Part shown: piece after piece, positions 33,795 to 46,299 of the stretch
Position numbering within the stretch: the first letter of the stretch is position 1
How the letters are laid out: every line of letters starts with the position of its first letter
Assembly: GCA_035544955.1 (NCBI GenBank)
Contig: DASZZN010000040.1
Location: 1 to 59,943 of the forward strand
Origin: Candidatus Dormiibacterota bacterium
GTDB taxonomy: Bacteria > Chloroflexota > Dormibacteria > CF-121
Length of the DNA: 59,943 bases
Direction: 5' to 3'
Made by a program: the position numbers and the translations under genes
The notes under the pieces: generated by a model
The model's database searches: none
Told to the model about the DNA's origin: nothing
Seen by the model: only the letters and a program-made list of their open reading frames with translations

Positions 33795-35680
33795 CCGACC
33801 TCCCGGTAGGCTCGTTCGTCGTCGGCACGGCCGGCCACATCGACCACGGCAAGTCATCGCTGGTGCTGGCGCTGACGCAAATCGACCCTGATCGATTAGA
33901 GGAAGAGAAGCGCCGCGGCATGACCATCGACCTCGGCTTCGCTTACATGCAATTGCCCAGCGGCCGGCGGGTCGGGATCGTCGACGTACCGGGCCATCAG
34001 CGCTTTCTCAAGAACATGCTCGCGGGCGTCCACGGGATGGACGCGGTCCTGCTGGTGATCGCGGCGGACGAGGGGCCGATGCCGCAAACGCGGGAACATC
34101 TCGCGATCGTGGACCTGCTCGGCATCGAGCATGGTCTCGTGGTGCTGACCAAGGCCGACCTGGTGGATGACGCCTGGCTTGGCCTGGTGCGTGAGGATGT
34201 GGCCAGCTTGATCGCCGGAACCTCGCTGCAGCAGGCGCCGATCATGGTGGTGTCGAGCGCCACCGGCGCCGGCTTAGACGAGCTTCGGGCGGCGCTCGAC
34301 GCGGAGCTCGCAAAAACCGCCGCGCGTCCCGATGTCGGACGGCCGCGCTTGCCGGTCGATCGCTCATTTGCCATGTCGGGATTCGGCACGGTGGTCACCG
34401 GTACCCTGGTCGGCGGTGCCCTGCGGCAGGGCGCCGAACTCGCCCTCTTGCCCGCCGGCCGCCGGGTGCGCATCCGCGGCCTGCAGCAGCACAACCAGCC
34501 GGTCGACGAAGCCCGGCCGGGGAGCCGGACTGCCGTCAATCTCAGCGGGCTCGACCACTCGCAGGTCCGGCGAGGCGACGTGCTCGCGCTTCCGGGAACA
34601 CTGCCGTCGAGCCGGCGCCTGGACGCGCGCCTCGAGGTGCTGCCCGGTGTCCCGCCATTAAGGCACCACCAGCGCCTGCAGATGTATCACGAGACCAGTG
34701 AGGTAATGATCGAGCTGAGCCTGCTCGAGCGAGATGAACTTCGCGGCGGCGAGGCGGGTTGGGTCCAGCTCTTTGCCACGCAGCCGCTGGTGGCCCTCGA
34801 CGGTGACCGCTTCATCCTGCGGGTGCCCTCACCGGCCGCCACGGTCGCGGGCGGCGTGATCGTCGACAGCGCGCCACGCCGTCACCGGCGGCGGGACCCG
34901 GCGGTCCTGGCGGATCTCGCCGCCCGCGAGCGCGCCGATCCGGCAACCGCCGCGGTTCTCGAGCTCGGTAAGCACCCCTGGGGCCTGGTGGGGGCGGAGC
35001 TGGCTGGCCGATTGGGCCTGTCTCCGGAACAGGTGGAGACGGTTCTCGCGCCCCTGAGAGACCGCGGGGCCGTGCGACGGATGGCCTCGCGATGGTTGAC
35101 CCGCGAGCAGTGGGAGCGCTCGGTGGCGCGCGTGTTGAGTGGCCTGACCGCATACCACAAGGCGCAACCGCTTCGGCGTGGGATGCCGAAGGAAGAGCTG
35201 CGCAGCCGCACCGGGATCCCGGCCGAAATGTTTGCCGCGCTGCTCACGACGCTCGCCGCCGAGCAGACGGTTGTCGACGAGGGGGGCGAGGTCGCCGCCA
35301 CCGCCCACCACCCGGCACTCACCTCCGAACAGGAGACTGCGATTGCGGCATTTGTCGCCGAGTTGCAAGGGCAGCCCTTCAACCCGCCGCCGCTACCAGA
35401 CCTCATCCGTCGGTACCAGCTGACGCCCGCACTCCTCCAGTACCTCGTCGTCGATGGGCGGGTGGTTCGCGTCAACGATGACACGGCGTTCGCCCGCTCG
35501 GCGTACGATGACGCCGTCCGCCGGATCCGCGACCATCTCACCGAGCACCGCACGCTGACGGTCGCCGCCGCTCGCGATGTGCTGGGATCGAGCCGCCGCT
35601 ACGTTCTTCCCTTGCTCGAGTGGCTGGACGCGCAGAAGATCACGCGCCGGGTCGGAGACGACCGCATCCTGAGGAATTGA
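33791..35680 (+). CDS. selB: Selenocysteine-specific elongation factor SelB
   Basis: 629 aa. GTPase motifs [10 protein letters not shown] (15-24), [24 protein letters not shown], then TKADL; the last C-terminal part has winged-helix repeats (about 420-629) that would bind the SECIS hairpin, ending [12 protein letters not shown]. The order of domains is that of bacterial SelB. The next gene begins on the last base of the TGA. No selenoprotein gene with an in-frame TGA is recognised in the window. Confidence 0.95.
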   Translation: MTDLPVGSFVVGTAGHIDHGKSSLVLALTQIDPDRLEEEKRRGMTIDLGFAYMQLPSGRRVGIVDVPGHQRFLKNMLAGVHGMDAVLLVIAADEGPMPQTREHLAIVDLLGIEHGLVVLTKADLVDDAWLGLVREDVASLIAGTSLQQAPIMVVSSATGAGLDELRAALDAELAKTAARPDVGRPRLPVDRSFAMSGFGTVVTGTLVGGALRQGAELALLPAGRRVRIRGLQQHNQPVDEARPGSRTAVNLSGLDHSQVRRGDVLALPGTLPSSRRLDARLEVLPGVPPLRHHQRLQMYHETSEVMIELSLLERDELRGGEAGWVQLFATQPLVALDGDRFILRVPSPAATVAGGVIVDSAPRRHRRRDPAVLADLAARERADPATAAVLELGKHPWGLVGAELAGRLGLSPEQVETVLAPLRDRGAVRRMASRWLTREQWERSVARVLSGLTAYHKAQPLRRGMPKEELRSRTGIPAEMFAALLTTLAAEQTVVDEGGEVAATAHHPALTSEQETAIAAFVAELQGQPFNPPPLPDLIRRYQLTPALLQYLVVDGRVVRVNDDTAFARSAYDDAVRRIRDHLTEHRTLTVAAARDVLGSSRRYVLPLLEWLDAQKITRRVGDDRILRN

Positions 35681-36378
35681 TGCTGGCCGGCGGTGCCTCG
35701 CGGTCTCGCGGCGTACTCGCCGGCCTCGCCCTCATCCTGGGGCTCGCGGCGTGCGGCCCCCAGCCGCCGGACGCGGCGACCTTGCTCAACCAGTCGAGCC
35801 AGCACATGCTTCACTTGAACGGATTTCACTTCCAGATGCAGATCACGGGCTTCACCGGCGCCAGCGAGCCGGTGCAGAGTGCGCAGGGCGATGCGCATCC
35901 GCCCGATCTTCACGCGCGGGTGAATCTCAAGGAGGGCACCATCCTGCTGGAGGTCGAGGTTGTCTTCGCCGCCGAGAAGGTCTATCTGAAGTCATTCACG
36001 GGCGGCTGGCAGCAGCTCACCGACGCCCAGCTCGCCGCGTTTTTTGATGCCCGAACGCTATTCGATCCGCAGGCGGGTCTGTTCGCCGCGATGCGCGATA
36101 CCACGTCGCCCACGCGCGGCAACAGCGAAAAGATCGCCGGCCACGACACCTATCCCGTCGCGGGCCAGGTCTCAGCGGTTCGGATGCACCAATTGCTGAC
36201 GCTGATCCGCGACCAGGGCACCTTTGTGGCCACCTACTGGATCGAAAGCCAGGGAAGTAACCTGTGGCGAGCACGTTTGACCGGCAGCCTCTTCGATGCC
36301 TCAAAGTCGGCGACCATCACGTTCGACTTCTCCAATCATGATCACTCCGTTTCGGTCACTCCGCCGCCGCTCGGCTAA
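35680..36378 (+). CDS. LprG/LppX-family lipoprotein
   Basis: 232 aa. Signal peptide with lipobox LAAC (Cys 25), so a lipid-anchored exported protein. The body fits LppX_LprAFG: LLNQSSQHMLHLNGFHFQMQITG, SAQGDAHPPDLHARVNLKEGTILLEVEVVF, the ligand-cavity strands and KIAGHDTYPVAGQVSAVRMHQLL. In mycobacteria LprG carries triacylated lipids and is encoded beside the P55 exporter; here too the next gene is a P55-like MFS protein. The ATG overlaps the selB stop by one base. Confidence 0.78.
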   Translation: MLAGGASRSRGVLAGLALILGLAACGPQPPDAATLLNQSSQHMLHLNGFHFQMQITGFTGASEPVQSAQGDAHPPDLHARVNLKEGTILLEVEVVFAAEKVYLKSFTGGWQQLTDAQLAAFFDARTLFDPQAGLFAAMRDTTSPTRGNSEKIAGHDTYPVAGQVSAVRMHQLLTLIRDQGTFVATYWIESQGSNLWRARLTGSLFDASKSATITFDFSNHDHSVSVTPPPLG

Positions 36379-37882
36379 CCGGTCGGTCCTGCTCGCCCTG
36401 AGCGGCGCCGGGCTCTTCCTCGCATCCCTCGACGCCTATGTCGTCGTCACGGTCCTCTTCAACTCAACCGATCCGCGGGCGTCCATCTTGACGACCTTGA
36501 ACATTCCGGCCAACCATTTCGAGCGGGCGACGCCGATCATCACGGGCTTCTTGCTCGGCTACCTGGCGGCGATGCCTCTCGCCGGCGGCCTCAGCGATCG
36601 CTTGGGCCGCCTCCGCGTGTTCGCGCTGTCGATGGTGCTGTTCGCTTTCGGATCCTTGCTGACCGCGACGGCACCCAACCTCGGGCAGCTCGTGACCGGC
36701 CGTGTCCTCCAGGGGGCCGGCGGTGGCGCGCTCGTGCCCGCGGTGCTCGCGCTCGCGGCGGACCTCTATCCCGCGGGAGGCCGGAGTCCGGTGCTCGGCG
36801 CGGTCAGCGCGCTGCAGGAGATCGGTAGCGTGTTGGGCCCGCTGTGGGGCGGCTTCATCGCGGCCCTTCTGGGGTGGACCTGGATCTTCTGGATCAACAT
36901 TCCATTTGCCGCGCTGCTCCTGTGGGGGCTCTGGCCGGAAATCCGTAGCGGCGGCGAGCCGCGCCGACCGGCGCAGCTCGACGGGCTCGGTGTGCTCCTG
37001 GCCACCGCCGGCCTTGCCTCACTCACGTTGGCGCTGTACGCCGCCAACCCCGAGCAGAGCCCGGTAGGCGAAGGCTTCTTCTGGCAGGCGCCGTTGGCGA
37101 TCCTGTTCTTCGCCGCCTTTGTCTGGCATGAGCGCCGAAGCTCTCACCCACTGATCAACGTCCGCCGCTTTGGGGATTCGTCCTTCAGCGGTTCGGCGCT
37201 GACGAACGCGATCGCGGGTGCCGGCCTGATGGTGGCGCTTGTCTATATTCCGGTGCTCGCGAACGCCGTCTTCTCGATGAATGCCAGTGGCGCGGCGCTG
37301 CTCCTCTTCCGTCTGATGCTCGGCATACCCATCGGGGCTCTGCTTGGCGGTTGGCTGGCGCAACGGATGCGGAGCTACCGCGTTGTCGCGGCACTCGGCC
37401 TGGTCCTCGCAGCCGCCGGATTTCTCATGCTGTCCGGCTGGAACGAAGGCTCGCTCAAGCCGCACCTGCTCGGCCTGCCCATCACGGTGGCCGACGCCGA
37501 GTTGTTCCTCACCGGTCTTGGGCTTGGCATCGAAATCGCGCCGGTCAGCGCGGCCCTGCTGGATGCCGTCGGTGAGTCGGAACGCGGCGCCGGGGCGTCC
37601 TTCCTGATCATCATGCGATTGGTTGGCATGCTGGTCGGCTTCTCTCTGGTGGCCGGCTTTGGGCTGTGGGAATTTCACCGGGCGACAGCGCACCTGCTGC
37701 CGCCGCTGCCCGGCCTGAACCCGAACTTCGCGACGCAATTCGCGATCTACACCTTCAAGGTGAAGGCCGCCATCTTTGACGAATACCACCTGATCTTTCG
37801 CGCCACGGCCGTTGCGCTTTTCATTGGCGCACTGCTGGCCGCGGCGACCTTGCGGCCGCTGCCCCGTCCTCGCTGGCGATAG
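36338..37882 (+). CDS. P55-like MFS exporter (14 TM, DHA2 type)
   Basis: 514 aa with about 14 spans. The N-terminal motif GAGLFLASLDAYVVVTV, then GYLAAMPLAGGLSDRLGR (MFS motif A), GRVLQGAGGGALVPAVLALAADLYP and ALQEIGSVLGPLWGG line up with the corresponding stretches of mycobacterial P55 (Rv1410c) as I recall them. P55 works with LprG to move triacylglycerol-like lipids to the cell surface. ATG 36338 lies inside the lipoprotein gene (41-nt overlap), so the pair is probably coupled. Confidence 0.8.
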   Translation: MITPFRSLRRRSANRSVLLALSGAGLFLASLDAYVVVTVLFNSTDPRASILTTLNIPANHFERATPIITGFLLGYLAAMPLAGGLSDRLGRLRVFALSMVLFAFGSLLTATAPNLGQLVTGRVLQGAGGGALVPAVLALAADLYPAGGRSPVLGAVSALQEIGSVLGPLWGGFIAALLGWTWIFWINIPFAALLLWGLWPEIRSGGEPRRPAQLDGLGVLLATAGLASLTLALYAANPEQSPVGEGFFWQAPLAILFFAAFVWHERRSSHPLINVRRFGDSSFSGSALTNAIAGAGLMVALVYIPVLANAVFSMNASGAALLLFRLMLGIPIGALLGGWLAQRMRSYRVVAALGLVLAAAGFLMLSGWNEGSLKPHLLGLPITVADAELFLTGLGLGIEIAPVSAALLDAVGESERGAGASFLIIMRLVGMLVGFSLVAGFGLWEFHRATAHLLPPLPGLNPNFATQFAIYTFKVKAAIFDEYHLIFRATAVALFIGALLAAATLRPLPRPRWR

Positions 37883-37909
37883 CGGGACTATTCTGAGCCG
37901 CGACAACCC

Positions 37910-38869
37910 ATGCCCTACGTCGGTATCGATCTTGGGGGCACGCAGCTGCGTGTCGCAGTGGCGGATGCTCGAGGCCGCCTCCGCACGGTCGTACGGCATC
38001 CCACCGAGGCCGCGCGCGGCCGTCAGCACGTCATCAACCGGATCGTTGCCGCGGTTGCGGAAGCGCTCGAAGCGGACGGCACACCGGCTGGTGGGGTCCA
38101 CGCGCTGGGCATCGGGCTGCCTGGACCGGTGGACCCGGCGGCGGGCCTCGTCATCAGTCCCGCCAACCTGCCAGGCTTCAGAAACGTGCCGCTCAACCGG
38201 ATCCTGACGCGCGCGACCGGCATCCCGAGCTTTCTCCATCATGACGCGCACCTGGCCGCGCTCGGCGAGCATCGACGCGGCGCCGCCCGTGGCGCCAGCG
38301 AGCTGATCTATGTCACGGTGTCCACCGGGATTGGGGCCGGCATCCTGCTGCGCGGCGAGCTCTACGCCGGCGCCCATGGCATCGCCGGCGAGGTCGGCCA
38401 CATCGTGGTGCAGCGCGATGGGCCGCTCTGCACCTGCGGCAATCGGGGCTGCCTCGAGGCGATCGCCAGTGGCACCGGGATTGCCCGCGCGGCGCGCGAG
38501 TCGGCGCCGCAGAGACCCGGCAGCGCGCTCCACGGGTTGCTCGAACCGCATGCCGAGGACGTGGTCCGCGCCGCCCGCGCCGGCGACGAGCTGGCGACGG
38601 CGATCCTGGAGAACGCCGGCAGCTACCTCGGGCTGGCGATCGGCACCCTCGTCAACCTCTTCAACCCGCAAGTGATCGTGCTTGGGGGGAGCGTCATCAA
38701 GGCCGGGCACTTTCTGCTCGCCCCCATGCGCCGCTCGCTGAACGACTCGTCGTGGAAGGCGGCGCGGCGCGGCCTTCGGATCGTCCGCCCCGCGCTGGGC
38801 GACGATGTGGGATTGATCGGTGCCGTCGAATTCGCGCGGCTTCGCGCCCGGCATGCCCCCTCGGCTTGA
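37910..38869 (+). CDS. ROK-family sugar kinase (glucokinase-like)
   Basis: 319 aa. N-terminal phosphate loop GIDLGGTQLRVAVAD, the ROK signature around IAGEVGHIVV, and the cysteine cluster LCTCGNRGCLEAIASG that binds zinc; no DNA-binding domain, so a kinase rather than a repressor. The likely substrates are glucose or N-acetylmannosamine-type sugars. The CCA nucleotidyltransferase gene starts inside its 3' end (17-nt overlap). Confidence 0.9.
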   Translation: MPYVGIDLGGTQLRVAVADARGRLRTVVRHPTEAARGRQHVINRIVAAVAEALEADGTPAGGVHALGIGLPGPVDPAAGLVISPANLPGFRNVPLNRILTRATGIPSFLHHDAHLAALGEHRRGAARGASELIYVTVSTGIGAGILLRGELYAGAHGIAGEVGHIVVQRDGPLCTCGNRGCLEAIASGTGIARAARESAPQRPGSALHGLLEPHAEDVVRAARAGDELATAILENAGSYLGLAIGTLVNLFNPQVIVLGGSVIKAGHFLLAPMRRSLNDSSWKAARRGLRIVRPALGDDVGLIGAVEFARLRARHAPSA

Positions 38870-40250
38870 TCCGCCGGCGCTCCCGGATTGGGAGCGGCCG
38901 TTCGCCGCGGTACGGGAGCAAGCCAAGCACCGCGGACAACGCGCATTCGTGGTCGGCGGTTATGTGCGCGACCGCTTGCTGGGCGGAGACCGAGAAAAGC
39001 AGATTCACGAAGTCGACATCCTGGTCGAGGGTCAGGGTGCAACCCAACTCGCGACGGCGGTTGGCTCTGCTTTGCAACTGCATCCGCCCGTGATCTTCGA
39101 GCGATTCGGGACCGCCCACCTCGATATCGATGCTGGCCACGCGCTGGAGTTCGTCTCCAGCCGGACCGAGCAATACGACCGTGCCAGCCGAAAGCCCGAC
39201 GTCAGTCCGGGGACCCTTAAGGATGACGTCATGCGTCGGGACTTCACGGTGAATACCCTGCTGATGGAGTGGGATGGGACCGTGCTCGACCTCACCGGTC
39301 GTGGCCTCGATGACCTGAACGCCCGCCGGATCGTGACGCCACTCGAACCGCGGACGACTTTCGACGAAGACCCGCTCCGCATGTTGCGCGCGATACGGTT
39401 CGCCACGACGCTCCAGTTCAGTCTCGATCCGTCTGTCGAGGCCGCCATCCGGGATCAATCCTCACGGTTGCAGCCGCCCACGGTGTCGATGGAACGCATC
39501 CGCGACGAGTTCTCGAAGCTCCTGCTGGCCGAGACGGTGCAGGGCGGCCTCGACCTGTTGGATGCGACCCGGCTCCTGCCGCGCATCCTGCCGCAACTCG
39601 AGGCCGGCAAGGGCATGCGGCAGGGAGGCTGGCATAGCCACGACGTCTTCGGGCACGGCCTGCTGGCCGCGTCCCTTGCCCCGCCGGAGTTGATCACTCG
39701 GCTGGCCGCGCTGCTGCACGACGTCGGGAAACCCGCGGTGCACGAGTTGCGCGACGGCAAACCCACCTTCATCGGTCACCAGGACGTTGGCGCAACCATG
39801 GCCGCTGCCGCACTCCGTCATCTGCGTTATCCGGGCGAGGTCGTCGACGCCGTCACCAAATTGATCCGTTTGCACATGCGGCCCATCCAGTACGACCCGC
39901 AGGGCTGGGAGGACAAGGCGGTGCGACGACTGGTCCGCGACGCCGGTGAGCAGCTCGATCGCCTGCTCGTGCTGGCGCGTGCCGATATGCGTGCCAGTCA
40001 CTACCCGGATGTCAAGAAGATCGACGACCTCGAGGCGCGCATCCGACAACTCGACGCCGATGCGATCGCCGCCATCCGCTCGCCGCTTACCGGCGAGCAG
40101 CTGATGGCACGGACTGGCCGTCCCGCCGGACCCTGGATCAAGCGTGTCAAGTCGGCGCTGGAAGACGCGATTGTGGATGGAACGCTGCCGCCCGACGCGC
40201 AGTCGGCCTGGCGGTACCTCGAGGCGCACCCCGAGCTGCTGGGCCCGTGA
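38853..40250 (+). CDS. CCA tRNA nucleotidyltransferase / poly(A) polymerase with HD domain
   Basis: 465 aa from ATG 38853. Class II nucleotidyltransferase: FVVGGYVRDRLLGG, HEVDILV (acid pair that binds metals), RRDFTVNTLLMEWDG, then RRIVTPLEPRTTFDEDPLRMLRAIRFA, in the normal order. From about residue 260 an HD phosphohydrolase domain follows (HDVFGH, LLHDVGKP), as in CCA enzymes that also trim 2',3'-cyclic ends or in poly(A) polymerases. Which of the two activities dominates cannot be read from the sequence. GTGA overlap with the antiporter gene. Confidence 0.88.
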   Translation: MPPRLDPPALPDWERPFAAVREQAKHRGQRAFVVGGYVRDRLLGGDREKQIHEVDILVEGQGATQLATAVGSALQLHPPVIFERFGTAHLDIDAGHALEFVSSRTEQYDRASRKPDVSPGTLKDDVMRRDFTVNTLLMEWDGTVLDLTGRGLDDLNARRIVTPLEPRTTFDEDPLRMLRAIRFATTLQFSLDPSVEAAIRDQSSRLQPPTVSMERIRDEFSKLLLAETVQGGLDLLDATRLLPRILPQLEAGKGMRQGGWHSHDVFGHGLLAASLAPPELITRLAALLHDVGKPAVHELRDGKPTFIGHQDVGATMAAAALRHLRYPGEVVDAVTKLIRLHMRPIQYDPQGWEDKAVRRLVRDAGEQLDRLLVLARADMRASHYPDVKKIDDLEARIRQLDADAIAAIRSPLTGEQLMARTGRPAGPWIKRVKSALEDAIVDGTLPPDAQSAWRYLEAHPELLGP

Positions 40251-41359
40251 CCGCGTTGCGCCGCTGGCCCTGGCCCTTCCTGCTCCTGCTAGTCGGTGCC
40301 GTGATAGCCAGCGCGCGCCTCGTGCCGGCCTTCACCGTGAGCCCGACGCTGGTGCTCGCTGTCTTCTTGCCGCCGCTGCTGTTCGACGCCGGGTTCTCGA
40401 TGCGGGCCGCGGCGATACGCCGCGAGCTGCCGTGGATCCTCTTGCTCGGTCTGGCGGGTGCGGTGCTGACCGCTGCCGTGGGCTTCTGGCTTCTTCGGGC
40501 CGCCGGCCTTCCATCCGATGAAGCCCTCTTGCTATCGGCCATCCTGGCGGCAACCGATCCCGTGTCAGTCTTCGCCGCGCTGCGCCGCTTGCACACGCCG
40601 GAGCGCCTGCGGGTGGCGCTGGAGGGGGAGAGCCTTGTCAATGACGGCGTCGCGGTGCTCCTTTTCGTGGTCGCGCTCGCGGTGGTCGAGCGGCGCGTGA
40701 TCGACCCACCCGGCGTGATCGGCCTCGTCCTGTTCCAGACGGCGGGCGGCCTGGTGGTCGGGGTGGTTATTGGTCTGCTGGCACGCCGGATTCTTGCTGC
40801 GCTTCCCCATGTGGTGCAAATCGCAGTCACGGTGCTGGCGGCCTACGCCGGCTACCTCCTCGCCGATCGGGTTGGGGCTAGTGGCCTGCTGGCGGTGATC
40901 GCGATGTCGCTGATCCTGGGAACCGCCTATGAGCCATCGGCGCACCACCAGGTGCATCGCTTCTGGCGCGGGCTCGGCTTTGTCATGTCGAGTGCCGTCT
41001 TCCTTCTGGTAGGTCTGCAGGTCCACCTCGATAAGGTGGTCCGGGCCGGTGGGCGATTGATGCCGCTGATCGGCGCGGTGTTATTGGCGCGGGCGCTGAT
41101 GGTGACCGTCGTCACGCTCCCCAGGACCGACCTCTGGCCGTGGTCGTGGCGTCTGGCGCTGGTCTGGGCCGGGCTGCGGGGCGCCCTCTCGCTGGCGCTC
41201 GCCCTCGGCGTCCCGGCGGTGGTCGCCGGCCACGACGAAATCCTGGTCCTGGTCTTCGGCTTCGTCTTTCTCTCCCTGGTTGTTCAGGGCCTTTCCACAG
41301 GCCCTGTATTCAAGGCTCTGGGGATAACGCGACAGACAGCTGTCACAACGGTTCTTTAG
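40247..41359 (+). CDS. CPA1-type Na+/H+ antiporter, short form
   Basis: 370 aa with 11-12 spans. The ion-site segment LLSAILAATDPVSVFAALRRL contains the T-D-P-V that holds the sodium or proton, and GESLVNDGVAVLLF is the conserved second site. There is no long cytoplasmic C-terminal tail. Likely role in pH and sodium homeostasis. Starts with GTG overlapping the CCA gene stop. Confidence 0.85.
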   Translation: MTALRRWPWPFLLLLVGAVIASARLVPAFTVSPTLVLAVFLPPLLFDAGFSMRAAAIRRELPWILLLGLAGAVLTAAVGFWLLRAAGLPSDEALLLSAILAATDPVSVFAALRRLHTPERLRVALEGESLVNDGVAVLLFVVALAVVERRVIDPPGVIGLVLFQTAGGLVVGVVIGLLARRILAALPHVVQIAVTVLAAYAGYLLADRVGASGLLAVIAMSLILGTAYEPSAHHQVHRFWRGLGFVMSSAVFLLVGLQVHLDKVVRAGGRLMPLIGAVLLARALMVTVVTLPRTDLWPWSWRLALVWAGLRGALSLALALGVPAVVAGHDEILVLVFGFVFLSLVVQGLSTGPVFKALGITRQTAVTTVL

Positions 41360-41369
41360 GCTGTGCTCT

Positions 41370-41416
41370 GCTAAAATCTGCGGCGCCACGTCGCGTCGGG
41401 TAAGGGTCGACGCGAC
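41370..41416 (+). promoter_or_regulatory. Promoter and leader hairpin of the DUF1232-rplI-dnaB-purA unit
   Basis: TGCTAAAAT (-10 at 41372-41377, with the TGn extension) is followed after 12 nt by GTCGCGTCG (41390-41398), 9-nt loop, CGACGCGAC (41408-41416), a perfect 9-bp stem in the predicted 5' leader. No U run, so it is not a simple terminator. Confidence 0.5.
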
Positions 41417-41443
41417 CGTAGGCTCGCAATAAAGAGAGGAAGC

Positions 41444-41839
41444 ATGCTGTTTAGTCTCGGGCTGCTCCGGCGGATCGCTCGGGAACTTCCTCGTTACGGA
41501 AAGCTGACCTACTGCCTCTATCGGGATCCACGCGTGCCGCAACGCAACAAATTGGCGCTCGCGGCTGCCATGGCGCTGATTCTCAACCCGGTGGTCGATG
41601 TCCCGCTGCGCCTGCCGGTCTTCGGTGAGATGGATGCGGTGGCGCTGACCGTGCTCGCCATCCGATTGTTCGTCGACAAGGCACCCAAAGACGTGGTCGC
41701 CGAGCACCAGGAACGCATCGCGCTGGGGACCAGCGTTTTTGACCAGGATTTACGCCGGAGCCGTGAAGGGCTCCGTGGCCGCGTCAATGCGTTGCGCGGA
41801 CTGGCCCTCGAACGGGTCGGCCGGAGGAGGGCGATTTGA
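41444..41839 (+). CDS. DUF1232-like membrane-associated protein
   Basis: 131 aa. The middle, [48 protein letters not shown], follows the YkvA/DUF1232 pattern (K-x-x-x-x-x-x-x-x-x-P-x-D-x-x-P..G..D). Probably a small membrane protein. First gene of the unit, with GAGAGGAAGC before its ATG. Overlaps the rplI TTG by 4 nt. Function unknown. Confidence 0.75.
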   Translation: MLFSLGLLRRIARELPRYGKLTYCLYRDPRVPQRNKLALAAAMALILNPVVDVPLRLPVFGEMDAVALTVLAIRLFVDKAPKDVVAEHQERIALGTSVFDQDLRRSREGLRGRVNALRGLALERVGRRRAI

Positions 41840-42282
41840 AAGTCGTGCTGATCGAGGACGTCAAGGGAACCGGGAAGGCCGGTGAGACCAGGGACGTGGC
41901 CGACGGCTACGCGCGCAACTTCCTCCTGCCGCGCAAGCTCGCCCAGCAAGCAACCAGGGGTGCGCAGGAGCAGGTCGATCGCGTCAAGGCCACGGCGGTC
42001 CAGCGCGAGAACCGCGAGCTGGAGGACGCGAAGGCGTTGGCCGTCAAGCTGGAGGCCGTGCAGGTGGTGTTGAAACTGCGAAGCGGGAAGGATGGCAAGT
42101 TGTTTGGTGCCGTGACGAATGCAGATGTGGCGTCGGCACTCAAGCAGCAGCACGGGATCACGCTCGACCGCCGGAAGATCGAGTTCGACGAGCCGGTGAA
42201 GGCGATGGGCGTCGGCACCGCTCACGTGAAGCTCCACCGTGAGGTCACGGCCCGGATCCCGTTGATGGTCACCTCCGCTTGA
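41836..42282 (+). CDS. rplI: 50S ribosomal protein L9
   Basis: 148 aa. N-terminal domain [35 protein letters not shown] is the L9 signature, then the long connecting helix and the C-terminal RNA-binding domain with [16 protein letters not shown]. Starts at TTG 41836 behind GGAGG; the stop overlaps the dnaB TTG (TTGA). Confidence 0.96.
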   Translation: MKVVLIEDVKGTGKAGETRDVADGYARNFLLPRKLAQQATRGAQEQVDRVKATAVQRENRELEDAKALAVKLEAVQVVLKLRSGKDGKLFGAVTNADVASALKQQHGITLDRRKIEFDEPVKAMGVGTAHVKLHREVTARIPLMVTSA

Positions 42283-43649
42283 CCGTTGACCTGAGACGCG
42301 CGCCGGCGCCGCCGGCAACAGGCGGCCGCGTGCCGCCCCACAACCTGGAGGCGGAAGCATCGGTGCTCGGCTCCCTGATGCTCGATCGCAACGCCATCGT
42401 GCGAGTCGCCGACTTCCTACGACCCGAGGACTTCTACCTCGACCATCACGCCCAGGTCTACCGGGCTGCGCTGAACCTTTACGACCGGAGCGACCCAATC
42501 GACCTGCTCACGCTCGCATCCGAACTCGAGAAAATGCTGGTCCTGGAACGCATCGGTGGCCAGGTGTTTCTCGCAGAGCTCGAGAGTCGGGTCCCTACTG
42601 CGGCCAACGTCGAGTACTACGGCCACCTCGTGGAGGAGGCCGCCACCAAGAGAAAGTTGATCAGCGCCGGCGGACGGATCACGGCGCTGGGGTTCGACGA
42701 CAGCACGCCCGCGGGTCAAGCATTGGATACGGCGGAAGGCGTGATCTTCAACATCGCGGAAGGCCGCATCACGCAGGACTTCGTTGCATTGAAGGACATT
42801 CTCAAGACGACCTGGGATCAGATCGAGCAGATCCACAAGGACCAGTCAGTTATCTCGGGCGTGCCGAGCGGCTTCAGTGACCTCGATGCGAAAACCGGTG
42901 GCTTCCAGAAGTCAGATCTGATCATCATTGCCGCACGCCCAGGCGTGGGTAAAACCAGCCTAACCTTGAATATCGCGCAGCACGCCTCGATTCAATACAA
43001 AATTCCGGTCGCAATTTTCTCGCTAGAGATGTCCGAACAGCAGCTCGTGACTCGACTCCTCTGTAGCGAGGCTTCAGTTGATTCGTATCGGCTGCGCACC
43101 GGACTCCTTAAGGATGCCGAGTGGCCGCGAATCGCCCAGGCGATGGGTGCGCTCTCCGAAGCGCAGATTTACATCGACGACTCACCGAGCGTGTCCGTTA
43201 TGGAAATGCGCACCAAAGCTCGCCGACTGAAGTCCGCGAATAACCTCGGTCTGATCATCGTCGACTATCTTCAGCTGATGCAGGGTCGCAACCAGGAAAA
43301 CCGTGTGCAGGAGATTTCAGATATCTCGCGTTCGCTGAAAAGTCTGGCGCGCGAATTGCAGATACCGGTGATTGCCTGCTCTCAGCTAAGTCGCGAACCT
43401 GAGAAGCGTCCTGATCACCGGCCGGTTCTTGCGGATCTTCGCGAAAGTGGTTCGATAGAGCAAGATAGCGACCTCGTGCTCTTCATTTATCGCGAGCGTT
43501 TTTACAACGACAACGTTGCCGAGGACAGACGGAACATCGCCGAGGTCATCATTGCGAAGCATCGCAACGGGCCGACCGGAAAGATCGAATTGCTCTTCAT
43601 CGATGAGCAGACGAAGTTCGCCAATCTCGACCGGAGACGCGGGAGCTAG
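42279..43649 (+). CDS. dnaB: Replicative DNA helicase DnaB
   Basis: 456 aa hexameric 5'-3' helicase. N-terminal dimer domain ([18 protein letters not shown]), linker, and RecA-like domain with Walker [10 protein letters not shown] (about 222), H1a and IIVDYLQLM (Walker B region) plus [17 protein letters not shown]. The last third (about 42890-43560) has visibly lower GC3 than the rest. The motifs are uninterrupted and no intein is present. Sits directly after rplI, as in many bacteria. Confidence 0.96.
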   Translation: MTVDLRRAPAPPATGGRVPPHNLEAEASVLGSLMLDRNAIVRVADFLRPEDFYLDHHAQVYRAALNLYDRSDPIDLLTLASELEKMLVLERIGGQVFLAELESRVPTAANVEYYGHLVEEAATKRKLISAGGRITALGFDDSTPAGQALDTAEGVIFNIAEGRITQDFVALKDILKTTWDQIEQIHKDQSVISGVPSGFSDLDAKTGGFQKSDLIIIAARPGVGKTSLTLNIAQHASIQYKIPVAIFSLEMSEQQLVTRLLCSEASVDSYRLRTGLLKDAEWPRIAQAMGALSEAQIYIDDSPSVSVMEMRTKARRLKSANNLGLIIVDYLQLMQGRNQENRVQEISDISRSLKSLARELQIPVIACSQLSREPEKRPDHRPVLADLRESGSIEQDSDLVLFIYRERFYNDNVAEDRRNIAEVIIAKHRNGPTGKIELLFIDEQTKFANLDRRRGS

Positions 43650-46292
<2,643 letters not shown>

Positions 46293-46299
46293 GTCGAGC

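Noticed and set aside
37019-38926. 635-codon minus-strand frame opposite the MFS and ROK genes
   Set aside because: A shadow of high-GC coding sequence, rich in Arg, Ala, His and Asp, without family resemblance.
42279-43649. Intein in DnaB
   Set aside because: The protein is of normal length and all helicase motifs are continuous.
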